A stretch of 64,000 nucleotides of DNA, taken from assembly GCF_002259755.1 (NCBI RefSeq), contig NZ_MWWY01000013.1, positions 62,001-126,000 of the forward strand, read 5' to 3'. The position numbers and the translations under genes are program-made. Source of the DNA: Bifidobacterium hapali. Its GTDB lineage: Bacteria > Actinomycetota > Actinomycetes > Actinomycetales > Bifidobacteriaceae. Positions 43,320 to 53,635 of the stretch are shown piece by piece; the stretch's first letter is position 1, and each line of letters begins with the position of its first letter. Under the pieces are notes generated by a model that was not told where the DNA came from, ran no database searches, and saw only the letters and a program-made list of their open reading frames with translations.

Positions 43320-44204
43320 ATGTTGGGAACCAGTGATCTGGCCGTAGCGGCAGCGGCTGCAACCGTACCGCATATCGCGCTCAATGACGGGAACGCGATT
43401 CCGCAGATCGGACTTGGTGTACTACGTATCGACGACGAAGGCGTAGTACCGGTCGTAGAAACGGCGTTGAAACTCGGCTATCGTCACATTGACGGCGCGG
43501 CCGGATACAACAATGAGGCTGGCGTCGGCCGTGCGCTCGCTGCAACCGGTTTCAACACGGGCGAGCAGCGCAAGAAACTGTGGCTGACGACCAAGTTACG
43601 CGATTCGCAGCAGGGTTACGATTCCGCGCTCGCCGCGTTCGATGAGTCGCTCAAATTACTGCAAGTCGACTATGTAGATATGTATATGATTCACTGGCCG
43701 ACCCCGTTTGAATGGCGTAGTGGCGAGACGTGGAAAGCGTTCCGCAAGCTGCGCGAGGATGGTCGTGTCAAGACGCTCGGCGTGTGCAATTTCCTGCCCG
43801 AACATCTCGAACGACTGCACGATGAGACGGGCGATTGGCCGGCCGTCAATCAGATCGAACTGCATCCGACGTGGCAGCAGCGTGGCGTGGTTGAGTTCTG
43901 CCAGCAGCACGGCATTGCTGTCGAAGCATACTCGCCGATGGCTCGCGGTGCCGATCTCAACGCGGGCAACGGCACGATCGCAAAGATCGCGCAAGTGCAC
44001 AACGTGAGCCCTGCACAAGTAATCCTGCGTTGGCATATCGAAAACGGCACGATTATCATCCCTAAGTCGGTGCATGAGGAACGCCAGCGGCAGAATCTCG
44101 ACGTATTCGGTTTCGCACTCACGCTCGAAGAGCATGCGGCTATCGACGCACTTGACGGTCCGAAGCGCGCCGGTCACGATCCGCTCACGTTTACGTATGC
44201 GTGA
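43320..44204 (+). CDS. Aldo/keto reductase
   Basis: The 294-residue NADPH-dependent oxidoreductase has the family marks GLGVLRIDDEG, RHIDGAAGYNNEAGVGRAL (catalytic Asp and Tyr near 60-66), the Lys in LWLTTKLRD near 92, His in MIHWPTP near 126, and IIPKSVHEERQRQN near 245 for cofactor phosphate binding. It resembles 2,5-diketo-D-gluconate reductase-type enzymes, which act on small aldehydes and ketones. AGGAGG lies 6 nt before the start. Its last codons overlap the start of the next gene by 8 nt. Confidence 0.93.
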   Translation: MLGTSDLAVAAAAATVPHIALNDGNAIPQIGLGVLRIDDEGVVPVVETALKLGYRHIDGAAGYNNEAGVGRALAATGFNTGEQRKKLWLTTKLRDSQQGYDSALAAFDESLKLLQVDYVDMYMIHWPTPFEWRSGETWKAFRKLREDGRVKTLGVCNFLPEHLERLHDETGDWPAVNQIELHPTWQQRGVVEFCQQHGIAVEAYSPMARGADLNAGNGTIAKIAQVHNVSPAQVILRWHIENGTIIIPKSVHEERQRQNLDVFGFALTLEEHAAIDALDGPKRAGHDPLTFTYA

Positions 44205-45003
44205 GTATCGTCGCTCCTCGGGTCGACGGTCGGGTAGTTCGCGACGTTCCAGCCGGTCCAGCCGAACTTCCCGTCGCGCCACGCACTTCTCTCGTCGCCG
44301 ATTCAACGCGTCCAGTCCGCTCGAACGCATCCTGATTCTGCTCGTACTGGTCGTGATCGCCGGTGTATCAGTTGGTATTGGCTTACCCAAAGTCAGTCCC
44401 ACCGTCGGCCAGATCACGGGAGAATACGCGGCAAGCGGGCCGGCTGCGGACGCGCTAGGCAAGCTCGTCGTCGACGATCAACCCGACAAGTCCGGTTACG
44501 ATCGTGATCTGTTCGGTTACCGTGAAACTGACGATGACGGCAACGGTTGCGACGTGCGCGAGGATGTATTGGCTCGCGATCTGACCGACGTACAGTACAC
44601 GTCCGCTGGCAGCTGCAAAGTAAAGTCGGGCACGCTCAACGATCCATATACCGGACAGACTATCCATTTTGTGCGCGGTCGGACGACGAGCAGTGCCGTG
44701 CAGATTGATCATGTTGTTGCGCTTGAAAACGCATGGCAGTCCGGCGCGCGCAGCTGGGACAGCGCCAAACGGACTCGGTTCGGCAACGATATGACGAACT
44801 TGCTTGCGGTTGACGGTCCTGCCAATCAGGACAAGGGTTCTGCGTCTGCTGCATACTGGTTGCCGACGAATAGCGCGTATCGATGCCAATATGTCGCTCG
44901 GCAGATCGGCATCAAAACTAAGTACGCGCTCACTGTCACGTCTCGCGAAAAGCAAGCCATGCAAGCCGTGCTATCCTCCTGTCCCAACGAACAACTGCCG
45001 TAA
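44197..45003 (+). CDS. Membrane-anchored/secreted HNH nuclease (DUF1524 type)
   Basis: The 268-residue protein begins with an extremely Arg/Ser-rich cytoplasmic stretch (residues 1-46), then a membrane helix (about 48-70), and an extracytoplasmic domain resembling DUF1524 (GmrSD-like) HNH nucleases. That domain shows QIDHVVALENAW near 168, where the Asp-His pair fits the active site, then TRFGNDMTNLLAVDGPAN and QDKGSASAAYWLP. Two Cys pairs could form disulfides outside the cell. ATG 44197 overlaps the aldo-keto reductase stop, so it is probably translationally coupled. Similar exported proteins occur in many actinobacteria and may degrade external DNA; this role is inferred. Confidence 0.85.
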   Translation: MREYRRSSGRRSGSSRRSSRSSRTSRRATHFSRRRFNASSPLERILILLVLVVIAGVSVGIGLPKVSPTVGQITGEYAASGPAADALGKLVVDDQPDKSGYDRDLFGYRETDDDGNGCDVREDVLARDLTDVQYTSAGSCKVKSGTLNDPYTGQTIHFVRGRTTSSAVQIDHVVALENAWQSGARSWDSAKRTRFGNDMTNLLAVDGPANQDKGSASAAYWLPTNSAYRCQYVARQIGIKTKYALTVTSREKQAMQAVLSSCPNEQLP

Positions 45004-45021
45004 GGCGGTGTGGCGCTGTGC

Positions 45022-45143
45022 GTGGCGGTTTTCTCTCACTGAGCCGCTCTCAGCGAGAGAAAACCGCCACTGTGTTGTTGTGTGTTGTTGTGCGTGGCAG
45101 AAAACGCTCGCTGAGCCATGCGTCAGCGAGCGTTTTCTGCCAC
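45022..45143. repeat. Family A hairpin repeats, two units
   Basis: Units are at 45022-45070 (GGTTTTCT arms, paired) and 45094-45143 (AGAAAACG arms, paired), separated by a GT-rich TGTGTTGTTG tandem. They lie between the nuclease and transporter genes. Confidence 0.85.
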
Positions 45144-45187
45144 GCGGCATATGCATGTAACATGCCGGGGCTATAACAGTGCGCGGT

Positions 45188-46606
45188 ATGGAAGAGAATA
45201 AGCACACTGTCAGTCAGTCTGACCTCGCAAACAACACAACTAATACAGTCAATCCCATCAATTCAGCCAGCCCAGCAACAGCCGCAATCGCACCTATCGA
45301 ACGCGACATGCCAGCCGCCGAACTTGATCTCGAACGCGCGCGCGTCGCGGAAGAACATGATCGCCAACGCGGCAGCAAACGCGCCAACGGTCGCAAAGGT
45401 CACGCGCTAGCGTCCATCCTCGGCCCAGCATTCGTTGCCGCCGTCGCCTACGTCGACCCGGGTAACGTGGCCGCGAATATCACGTCGGGCGCGCGCTACG
45501 GATACCTACTCGTCTGGGTACTCGTACTCGCGAACGCCATGAGCGTGCTCATTCAATATCAATCCGCCAAACTCGGCATTGTCACCGGAAAATCGCTGCC
45601 GGAACTGCTTGGCGAGCGTATGAGTGATGCCGGCCGGTTCATGTTTTTCATGCAGGCTGAGGTCATCGCGATCGCAACTGACTTGGCTGAGGTTATCGGC
45701 GGTTCGATCGCGCTCAACCTGCTGTTCGGCGTGCCGCTGTTTGTTGGCGGTCTTATTATCGGCGCGATTTCCACGGTATTGTTGTGGTTCCAAGGCGGCA
45801 AGACGCATCGTCTGTTTGAGAAAATCGTGATCGCGCTGCTGCTGGTTATCACATTTGGCTTTATTTTTGGCTTGTTTATTGCGCCGCCTGATGCCAGTGA
45901 AATACTGGGCGGCCTTATTCCGCATTTTACGACTACTGATTCGGTGCTTATGGCTACGTCTATGTTGGGTGCGACGGTGATGCCGCACGCGATTTACCTG
46001 CATTCAACGCTGGTTAACGACCATTATGCGCCGGGGGAGAAGAAGCCGAGCACGCGTCAGTTGTTGCGTGGCTCGAAAATTGATGTGGTGTGGGCTTTGC
46101 TGTTGGCTGGTTCGGTGAACGTGTCGCTGCTGATTATTGCGGCGAACTCGCTGTACGGTATGAGCGGCACGGATTCGATCGAGGGTGCGCAGCATGCGAT
46201 TGTGTCGGTGCTCGGCCCGGTGGTTGGCACGATTTTCTCGATTGGTCTGCTTGCGTCGAGCTTAAGTTCGACGTCGGTTGGCACGTATGCTGGTTCGGAA
46301 ATTATGCACGGATTGCTGCGTATTAAGGCGCCGATGTGGGCTTGCCGTGTGGTGACGTTGGTGCCGGCGTTGATCGTGCTGTGGTTTGCTCCGAATCCGA
46401 CGCAAGCGTTGGTCGTGGGTCAGGTGATTTTGTCGATTGGTATTCCGTTCGCGATTATCCCGCTCATGCGCTATACGCACGATAAGAAGCTGATGGGGGA
46501 GTACGTTGACGGAACCGCTAAGCATGTGTTGTTTATTGCGGTGGCTGCGTTGATTGTTGCGCTCAACGTGCTACTCATCGTGCTCACCGTCCTCGGCAAG
46601 GCGTGA
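45188..46606 (+). CDS. mntH: Nramp-family divalent metal transporter
   Basis: The 472-residue proton-coupled Mn/Fe importer has the Nramp signature in helix 1, FVAAVAYVDPGNVAANI near 87 (DPGN metal ligands), and in helix 6, MLGATVMPHAIYLHSTL near 260 (MPH motif). About 11 membrane helices are visible. The first 70 residues are a polar Asn/Thr/Arg-rich extension. ATG 45188 is chosen; a GTG three codons earlier is possible and neither has a clear ribosome site. A hairpin CGGCAT...ATGCCG lies just upstream. No recognised Mn riboswitch or MntR site was seen. Confidence 0.9.
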   Translation: MEENKHTVSQSDLANNTTNTVNPINSASPATAAIAPIERDMPAAELDLERARVAEEHDRQRGSKRANGRKGHALASILGPAFVAAVAYVDPGNVAANITSGARYGYLLVWVLVLANAMSVLIQYQSAKLGIVTGKSLPELLGERMSDAGRFMFFMQAEVIAIATDLAEVIGGSIALNLLFGVPLFVGGLIIGAISTVLLWFQGGKTHRLFEKIVIALLLVITFGFIFGLFIAPPDASEILGGLIPHFTTTDSVLMATSMLGATVMPHAIYLHSTLVNDHYAPGEKKPSTRQLLRGSKIDVVWALLLAGSVNVSLLIIAANSLYGMSGTDSIEGAQHAIVSVLGPVVGTIFSIGLLASSLSSTSVGTYAGSEIMHGLLRIKAPMWACRVVTLVPALIVLWFAPNPTQALVVGQVILSIGIPFAIIPLMRYTHDKKLMGEYVDGTAKHVLFIAVAALIVALNVLLIVLTVLGKA

Positions 46607-46670
46607 GGTATAGAGGATTTGATACTTTGCTTTTTTCGAGGAGATAAACTTTTTCAGACTTTCTCAAGCC

Positions 46671-46863
46671 TTCTCAAAACTGAGAGGCAGTTTTCTTGCG
46701 TTGCAGAGGTCTTTCTCAAAACTGAGAGGCAGCTATTTGCGGTTTAGCTGCTGATTACCATGAGTACAGGGGTATGATCATGGGGTTTCACTGTGAGCCA
46801 GTGCCTCTCAGTTTTGAGAAAGACCTCTGCACAATGCGAATTCTGCCTCTCAGTTTTGAGAAG
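46671..46863. repeat. Family D element with about 60-bp inverted arms (TCTCAAAACTGAGAGGCA units)
   Basis: Units at 46671-46690 and 46711-46732 face inverted units at 46801-46822 and 46843-46864. The inner units extend into a shared CAGAGGTCTTTCTCAAAAC string, so each arm is about 60 bp, with only the spacer between units diverged. The 69-nt centre holds CCATGA...TCATGG. The element is in the gap between convergent genes and resembles a small non-coding MITE. Confidence 0.85.
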
Positions 46864-46880
46864 ATACGTTGGTCTATGGC

Positions 46881-48680
46881 CTAATGTGCGTGCTGTACCA
46901 GCCGTGCTTCATGCGCCTCGTGGAAACGAGCTACCGCTTTCTGCGCGGCCTCATGGGAAGACCCTGCACCTTCGCCCTTGACGCCGAAAATAACAATCAG
47001 CATCTGAACAAACACGAGGAACGCGCTCACTCGCAGCGTCCATTGCGTGCCAAAAATGCTCGCATCAATCTTGTTGCCGCCGTGCAGCTGCGTGAGCGTT
47101 TCCATGAGAATAACGAGCACCGGCGCGCCGATCGCGCCCGCAATTTGGCGCACCGTATTGGTTACTGCCGACCCTGCGGAAACCTCAGTGTGATCAAGAC
47201 AGTTAAGTGACCATGTGGTAACCGGCATGATAATAAATCCCATGCCGATTTGCCGCACAAACTGCCAGATTGACACCCACCAAATCCACGTATTGCGGTC
47301 GATAAGACTCATCATGATGGTGCCAAACAACAGCACAGCCGTACCGGTGATCGCGACGGGCCGCGCGCCGAGTCGGTCGAGCAGTTTGCCGCCGAAGAAC
47401 TGCGAAATACACATGCCGAACGCGCCAGGCATCATCACAAGACCGCTGATAGTGGCCGAATAGCCGCGATCGTCTTGAATATAGAGCGGCATGATCACCA
47501 TGATCGAACTGAATGCGAAGAAGCTCAAAGCAGCGCAAATCGTGCCGATAGTGAAGTTGCGGTTTTTGAGTACGCCGAGATCGAGTAATGGCGGATTGAT
47601 GGAGCGAGTGCGTTTGGAAGTTGCGGATGTTGCGGAGACTGCGGAAGTTGCGGCTGCGCTCTTCGCCCTGTTAAACGCACGTGCCCCGCGCACTTGCCGT
47701 ATCACAAACCATACGATACCGATCACGCCGATCAGCACCGCGCCCCACACCATCGGATGGGTAAACGGATACGCTTCAATATTGGTGAACCCGAACATGA
47801 GCCCGCCGAAGCCAATCACCGACAATCCCACGGAGAAGAAGTCTGCGCGAGCATTTGGATCATGCTCGCCGAAATTATGCAGTCCGAATATGGCCAGCAG
47901 CAGCGAAAACACGCCGATAATTGTCAACGTCACGAAAATCGAACGCCAGCCGTTCGCATCGGTTTGCCACCCGCCGATCGTCGGGCCGATCGCAGGCGCC
48001 ACGCTCATCGCCATGCCGACCGTGCCCATCGCCATGCCGCGGCGTGACAGTGGGTAAATCGAGAACACGGTGATTTGCAATACCGGCCACATCACGCCGG
48101 TACCCACTGCCTCCAGCAGACGGCCGAGCAGCACCACGAGGAATGACGAGCCAACCCATGCGAGCAGTGAGCCAATCGTGAACACAATCATTGACGTAAT
48201 CACGATCTGACGTGTGGAAAAGCGCCGCGTGAGAAATGCGGTGAGCGGCACCATCACGCCCATCACCAGCTGGAAAATTGAGGTGAGCCACTGTGCGGTG
48301 GTCACCGAAATACCAAAATCTGAGACGATGGTTGGTAGGGCGGCGCTCAGCTGCAGCTGCGTGAAGTTACCGACGAACGTGATGAACGTGAGAATCGCGA
48401 TGGACGTGAACGCAACGGGCGTCAAGTGGCCGTTGACATAGGTTTCCGAACTGGTGAGTGCGCGCGACCGCGGCGACCGTGATGACTGTAACGATAGTGA
48501 CGATAACGTGCGTGAAGTTACGATCGGTTTGTGCGTCGCCGTTGACGTGCGCGATGTGTTGTCGACAGCAGCGCCGCCAGTCTCGCCGCTACGCTCGCTG
48601 CATCCATTGTCTTGCTCGTCACGGTGTTCGCGCCTGCCGTCAGTCATACCCGTATTTTCGTAATTCTCATGATTCGTCAT
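46881..48680 (-). CDS. MFS drug/solute exporter, DHA2 (14-TM) type
   Basis: From ATG 48680 (MTNHENYENTG) the protein has 599 residues; upstream in-frame starts add a Cys-rich segment without support. A polar, Ser/Arg-rich N-terminus of about 90 residues precedes 14 predicted membrane helices. DHA2 marks include LPTIVSDFGISVTTAQWLTS (motif D1 region), FLTRRFSTRQIV (motif A) and GRLLEAVGTGVMWPV (motif C area). Such proteins export drugs or metabolites using proton exchange. The C-terminal tail ends in a His-rich cytoplasmic segment. The substrate is unknown. It converges with the metal transporter across the family D element. Confidence 0.9.
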   Translation of the reverse strand: MTNHENYENTGMTDGRREHRDEQDNGCSERSGETGGAAVDNTSRTSTATHKPIVTSRTLSSLSLQSSRSPRSRALTSSETYVNGHLTPVAFTSIAILTFITFVGNFTQLQLSAALPTIVSDFGISVTTAQWLTSIFQLVMGVMVPLTAFLTRRFSTRQIVITSMIVFTIGSLLAWVGSSFLVVLLGRLLEAVGTGVMWPVLQITVFSIYPLSRRGMAMGTVGMAMSVAPAIGPTIGGWQTDANGWRSIFVTLTIIGVFSLLLAIFGLHNFGEHDPNARADFFSVGLSVIGFGGLMFGFTNIEAYPFTHPMVWGAVLIGVIGIVWFVIRQVRGARAFNRAKSAAATSAVSATSATSKRTRSINPPLLDLGVLKNRNFTIGTICAALSFFAFSSIMVIMPLYIQDDRGYSATISGLVMMPGAFGMCISQFFGGKLLDRLGARPVAITGTAVLLFGTIMMSLIDRNTWIWWVSIWQFVRQIGMGFIIMPVTTWSLNCLDHTEVSAGSAVTNTVRQIAGAIGAPVLVILMETLTQLHGGNKIDASIFGTQWTLRVSAFLVFVQMLIVIFGVKGEGAGSSHEAAQKAVARFHEAHEARLVQHAH

Positions 48681-48978
48681 GCGTCCCATGCACCACATTC
48701 TTCCCAACACGCGCGTATTTAAACGTACATAGCTTATACCTCTATATAGGCAAAATTTATAGGGCGGCGTTACACACTCGGCGTTACTCAACCGTTCATA
48801 CCGTGGACCAACCGAACATCATGTTTGTACATTTTATCGGGGGTATAGTATTGTCGGAATCGGTTGTTCGGCCACGGTAGGCAGGCATGGCTGTGCGCCA
48901 TGCTTGTCCGGCTCCGTGGCATACGGTGATTTGGCTCGCTAAATTACCGCGCGAAATGGCGTATAAGGGAGAGAACGG

Positions 48979-50673
48979 ATGGCATCGGTACAATCCGATA
49001 ATACGACGGCAACTGATACTAGCAACACTGGTAGTACGAGCAGTGTCAGCAGTGCAGGTACTGCTCGTAGAGTTTCCAGCAGTGGAACTGCATCTAGCTC
49101 TGCTCGCCAATATCGCGGCTCAGTACAAGGTCAAAAGAATATTGGCATCAGTACGGATTCTCGTGTGCTTAGTGATCTGCGTGCCGGCCAGTATTCGCGC
49201 GTTCAGTACTGGCGTTTCTTTCTCAACCTCACGTTGATGTTGTGCGATTGCACGATGTTCATCATCGGCTCTGCCATCGCGCTGCTGCTGTTCCGCCACG
49301 GTAGCCTTGCCACGTTTATTGACTCGTCCGCGTTCGGCACGACAGTATATCTCTTGCTTGGCGCGTTCGTATGGGCGTTCTGCTTGCGTCACGCGGGCAT
49401 TTACCACCGTCATGTGATGGGTGACGGCTATCAGCTCGTGCCGATTATTATCAAGGGCGCGGCGGTCAGCTGGGTGGCCTTGTGCGCGGTGAACTTTATT
49501 TTTCACGTCAATCTTCCGCTGACGACAGTGACTGTGATGATTGTGTTCGATTGCTTCCTCACGATTGTCGAACGTTTGATTGCGCGCGCGGTGATTACTC
49601 GTAACCGTCGTAAGGGCGCGTACACGTATGCGACGATCGTGGTTGGCTCACCGCAGAGTATTGCTGATACATTGAAGTTCCTTGAGGATCGTCAGCAGCT
49701 AAATTACAAGCCGGTTGCGATTTGCCCGATTCGTGAAAATCCGGCGACTGGTGAGGTTGAGCCATCTACACTCAGCGATGATGAACTGGAAGCTCTATTT
49801 CAGTCTTGGAATGTGACTGATTTGCCGGTGGTACCGTTTGACTACCAGCTTGGGCAGACTGCGGTGCGGTTGAAGGCTCAGACTGTGATGGTTACGGATG
49901 TGCTGCATCGTGAATCGGATGATTTTGCGGCGTTCTCTCTGCCGCTCGAATCATTGGGTTTGGAGATTGCATTATTCTCGTCGGCTGCGGATATCGCCGG
50001 CCACCAGCTGACGGTGCGCACGTTGAAGGGCGTGAATATTCTTACGATCAGCCTCGCGCAGTATGGTGTGGCAACGTGTATTGCTAAGCGTTTGTTTGAC
50101 ATTATTGTGTCTGCAATTTTGATCGTGCTCACGTCGCCGTTTATGATCGGCGTAGCGATTGCGATTAAGCTCGACGATCACGGCCCGATCCTGTACAAGC
50201 AGGAGCGTATCGGCCTACGCGGTAAGCCGTTTAAGATTTACAAGTTCCGTTCAATGAAGGTGAATGCAGACAAGCTTGATGCGCAAGTGGCTGCGGCGAA
50301 CGGTCAGGAGCTTGGTGCGCGGTTTAAGGTGAAGGATGATCCGCGCGTGACGAAGGTCGGTCATTTTATTCGTAAGACGTCGTTGGATGAGTTGCCACAG
50401 TTCTTCAACTCGTTCCTCGGTACGATGAGCGTGGTTGGTCCGCGTCCGCAGCGTCAGTATGAGGTGGACGAGTATGACCCGGTGTATGCGACGCGACTGC
50501 TGGTCAAGCCCGGTATTACTGGTCCGTGGCAGGTATCTGGCCGCAATGATTTGAGCGACGAAGAAAGCCGTCAACTTGACGTTTCGTATGTGCAAAATTG
50601 GTCGATTTTAGGCGATCTCGTCTATATCTTCCGCACGGTAGGCGTCATGCTCAACCCCAAGGGTGCCTACTAA
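48979..50673 (+). CDS. Priming undecaprenyl-phosphate sugar-phosphate transferase (WbaP/CpsE-like)
   Basis: The 564-residue protein starts exopolysaccharide synthesis by placing the first sugar phosphate on undecaprenyl phosphate. A Ser/Thr-rich N-terminus is followed by four membrane helices (about 78-190), a cytoplasmic CoA-binding-like domain, one more helix (about 380-400) and the catalytic domain with KQERIGLRGKPFKIYKFRSM, RKTSLDELPQFFNS, VGPRPQ and GITGPWQVSGRNDLS. These motifs mark the bacterial sugar transferase family (hexose-1-phosphate). AAGGGAGAG precedes the start. It opens the polysaccharide locus that runs to the window's end. Confidence 0.93.
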   Translation: MASVQSDNTTATDTSNTGSTSSVSSAGTARRVSSSGTASSSARQYRGSVQGQKNIGISTDSRVLSDLRAGQYSRVQYWRFFLNLTLMLCDCTMFIIGSAIALLLFRHGSLATFIDSSAFGTTVYLLLGAFVWAFCLRHAGIYHRHVMGDGYQLVPIIIKGAAVSWVALCAVNFIFHVNLPLTTVTVMIVFDCFLTIVERLIARAVITRNRRKGAYTYATIVVGSPQSIADTLKFLEDRQQLNYKPVAICPIRENPATGEVEPSTLSDDELEALFQSWNVTDLPVVPFDYQLGQTAVRLKAQTVMVTDVLHRESDDFAAFSLPLESLGLEIALFSSAADIAGHQLTVRTLKGVNILTISLAQYGVATCIAKRLFDIIVSAILIVLTSPFMIGVAIAIKLDDHGPILYKQERIGLRGKPFKIYKFRSMKVNADKLDAQVAAANGQELGARFKVKDDPRVTKVGHFIRKTSLDELPQFFNSFLGTMSVVGPRPQRQYEVDEYDPVYATRLLVKPGITGPWQVSGRNDLSDEESRQLDVSYVQNWSILGDLVYIFRTVGVMLNPKGAY

Positions 50674-50689
50674 CCCTATCCCAGCTCCT

Positions 50690-50825
50690 CTTGTCAGTAC
50701 GTTGCATGCAAACAGCAGAGCTGTTTGCATGCAACGTACGAGCCGACAGGCGAGCCAATAAACTGCGCGCGTAGCGAGTCCATAATTGCAGGACGAGCTG
50801 GCCGCGAAGCGGCCTGTGGGGTAAT
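50690..50825. repeat. Family G repeat interrupted by a perfect 20-bp hairpin
   Basis: The arm 50697-50716 is exactly complementary to 50720-50739 over a 3-nt AGA loop. On either side are family G parts: AGCTCCTCTTGTCAG before it, GACAGGCGAGCC after it and GCTGGCCGCGAAGCGGCC near 50800-50816. It lies in the 262-bp gap before rmlB. Confidence 0.75.
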
Positions 50826-50929
50826 CACATGGAGGAGTTGAATATAACGAGATGTGCGCTCTCCTCTATTCTGTAATCCACATTTTATGGTTATTTGTGA
50901 CATTAGCTCATATTTATGTTCGGGGGTAG

Positions 50930-51967
<1,038 letters not shown>

Positions 51968-52141
51968 AGGCGTAATCGGGGAGAGGCGGGAGTATGGGTC
52001 CGTTCTCTCCTCGATTTAGTTGAGCTACCTTGTATAAGGCAAGTAATGAATTGTAATTTTGTTTGTTGCGTACTAGAAACAAATAGGTAGAACAACAGAA
52101 TAACAACTACAAATAACAAATAATATTAAGGGGTTGTGATT

Positions 52142-53596
52142 ATGGTTTTTGAGTTTGAGAAGGATTTGAAGGTTTCGGAGACGAATATTCCGGGTTTGTT
52201 GGTGTTTGATTTGCCGGTGCATGGTGATAATCGTGGCTGGTTTAAGGAGAACTGGCAGCGCGCGAAGATGACTGCGTTGGGTTTGCCTGATTTTGGCCCG
52301 GTGCAGAATAACATCTCGTTCAACGCGACCAAGGGTGTGACTCGTGGTATTCATGCTGAGCCGTGGGATAAGTTTATTTCGATTGCGGCTGGTGAGATTT
52401 TTGGTGCATGGGTTGATTTGCGTCCGGGTGAGTCGTTTGGTCAGGTGTTTACGACGCGTTTGGATCCGTCGAAGGCGATTTATGTGCCGCGTGGTGTGGG
52501 TAATAGTTTCCAGGCGTTGCAGGATGGTACGGTGTATACGTATTTGGTGAATGCGCATTGGTCGTTGGAGCAGAAGAAGACGTATACGTTTGTGAATCTT
52601 GCTGATCCTGAGTTGAATATTCAGTGGCCGATTGCGTTGGATGAGTCTGAGCGTAGTGAGGCGGATTTGCATCATCCGTTGTTGAAGGATGCGAAGCCGA
52701 TGGCTCCGAAGCGTACGTTGGTGACGGGTTGTAATGGTCAGTTGGGTCATGCGATTCGTGCGTATGCTGAGGCTCATGGTTTAGAGGGTTTTGAGTATAC
52801 GGATATTGATACGTTTGATTTTTCTGATCCGGCTGCGTATGAGCGGTTTGATTGGTCGCTGTATGGGACGATTATTAATGCTGGTGCGTTTACTGCGGTG
52901 GATAAGGCTGAGACTGCTGAGGGTCGTCCGATTGCGTGGAAGGCGAATGCGCAGGGTCCTGCGTTGTTGGCTAAGGTTGCGAAGGATCATCATATTACGT
53001 TGGTGCATGTCAGTTCGGATTATGTGTTTGATGGGACTGTTGAACAGCATACGGAGTCTGAGTCGTTTGCGCCTCTTGGTGTGTATGGGCAGACGAAGGC
53101 TGCTGGTGATATTGCTGTAGCGAATGCGCCTGAGCATTATATTTTGCGTTCTAGCTGGGTGATTGGTGAGGGTCATAATTTTGTCAAGACGATGATGATG
53201 TTGTCGAATCGTGTGGCTGATCCTGACGATACGTTGGAGCAGGTGACGGTTGTGGATGATCAGTTTGGTCGTTTGACGTTTACGAAGGATATGGCGGAAG
53301 CGATTTTCCATTTGTTGGATAGTCGTGCGCCGTATGGTACGTATAATCTGACTGGTTCTGGTTCGGTGAAGAATTGGGCTCAGATTGCTGCGGCTGTGTT
53401 TGAGCAGACGAATGGTAATGGGGATAAGGTTAAGCCGATTTCTACTGCGGAGTATTTTGCGAATGCGAAGGCGCCGGTGAGTCCGCGTCCGGTGTATTCT
53501 GCGTTGGATTTGTCTAAGATTGAGCAGGCTGGGTATACGCCTGCTGATTGGGAGGATTCTTTGAAGGCGTATGTGGCTCGTGAATTGAGTAAGTGA
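52142..53596 (+). CDS. rfbCD: Bifunctional dTDP-4-dehydrorhamnose 3,5-epimerase / reductase (RmlC-RmlD fusion)
   Basis: The protein has 484 residues. Positions 1-190 form an RmlC-type cupin (HGDNRGWFKENW, GVTRGIHAEPWDKFISI with the catalytic His). Positions about 195-484 form RmlD (RTLVTGCNGQLGHAIRAY, VSSDYVFDG, YGQTKAAGD as YxxxK-like, SSWVIGEGHNFVKTM). It performs the last two steps to dTDP-L-rhamnose. ATG 52142 is chosen because AAGGGG lies 8 nt upstream. The fused form is, to my knowledge, typical of bifidobacteria and a few relatives. It has the same G+T-biased codon use as rmlB. Confidence 0.94.
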   Translation: MVFEFEKDLKVSETNIPGLLVFDLPVHGDNRGWFKENWQRAKMTALGLPDFGPVQNNISFNATKGVTRGIHAEPWDKFISIAAGEIFGAWVDLRPGESFGQVFTTRLDPSKAIYVPRGVGNSFQALQDGTVYTYLVNAHWSLEQKKTYTFVNLADPELNIQWPIALDESERSEADLHHPLLKDAKPMAPKRTLVTGCNGQLGHAIRAYAEAHGLEGFEYTDIDTFDFSDPAAYERFDWSLYGTIINAGAFTAVDKAETAEGRPIAWKANAQGPALLAKVAKDHHITLVHVSSDYVFDGTVEQHTESESFAPLGVYGQTKAAGDIAVANAPEHYILRSSWVIGEGHNFVKTMMMLSNRVADPDDTLEQVTVVDDQFGRLTFTKDMAEAIFHLLDSRAPYGTYNLTGSGSVKNWAQIAAAVFEQTNGNGDKVKPISTAEYFANAKAPVSPRPVYSALDLSKIEQAGYTPADWEDSLKAYVARELSK

Positions 53597-53635
53597 ATAG
53601 TTTAATAAACGTAACGAGTGTTTATGGAGGTTATG

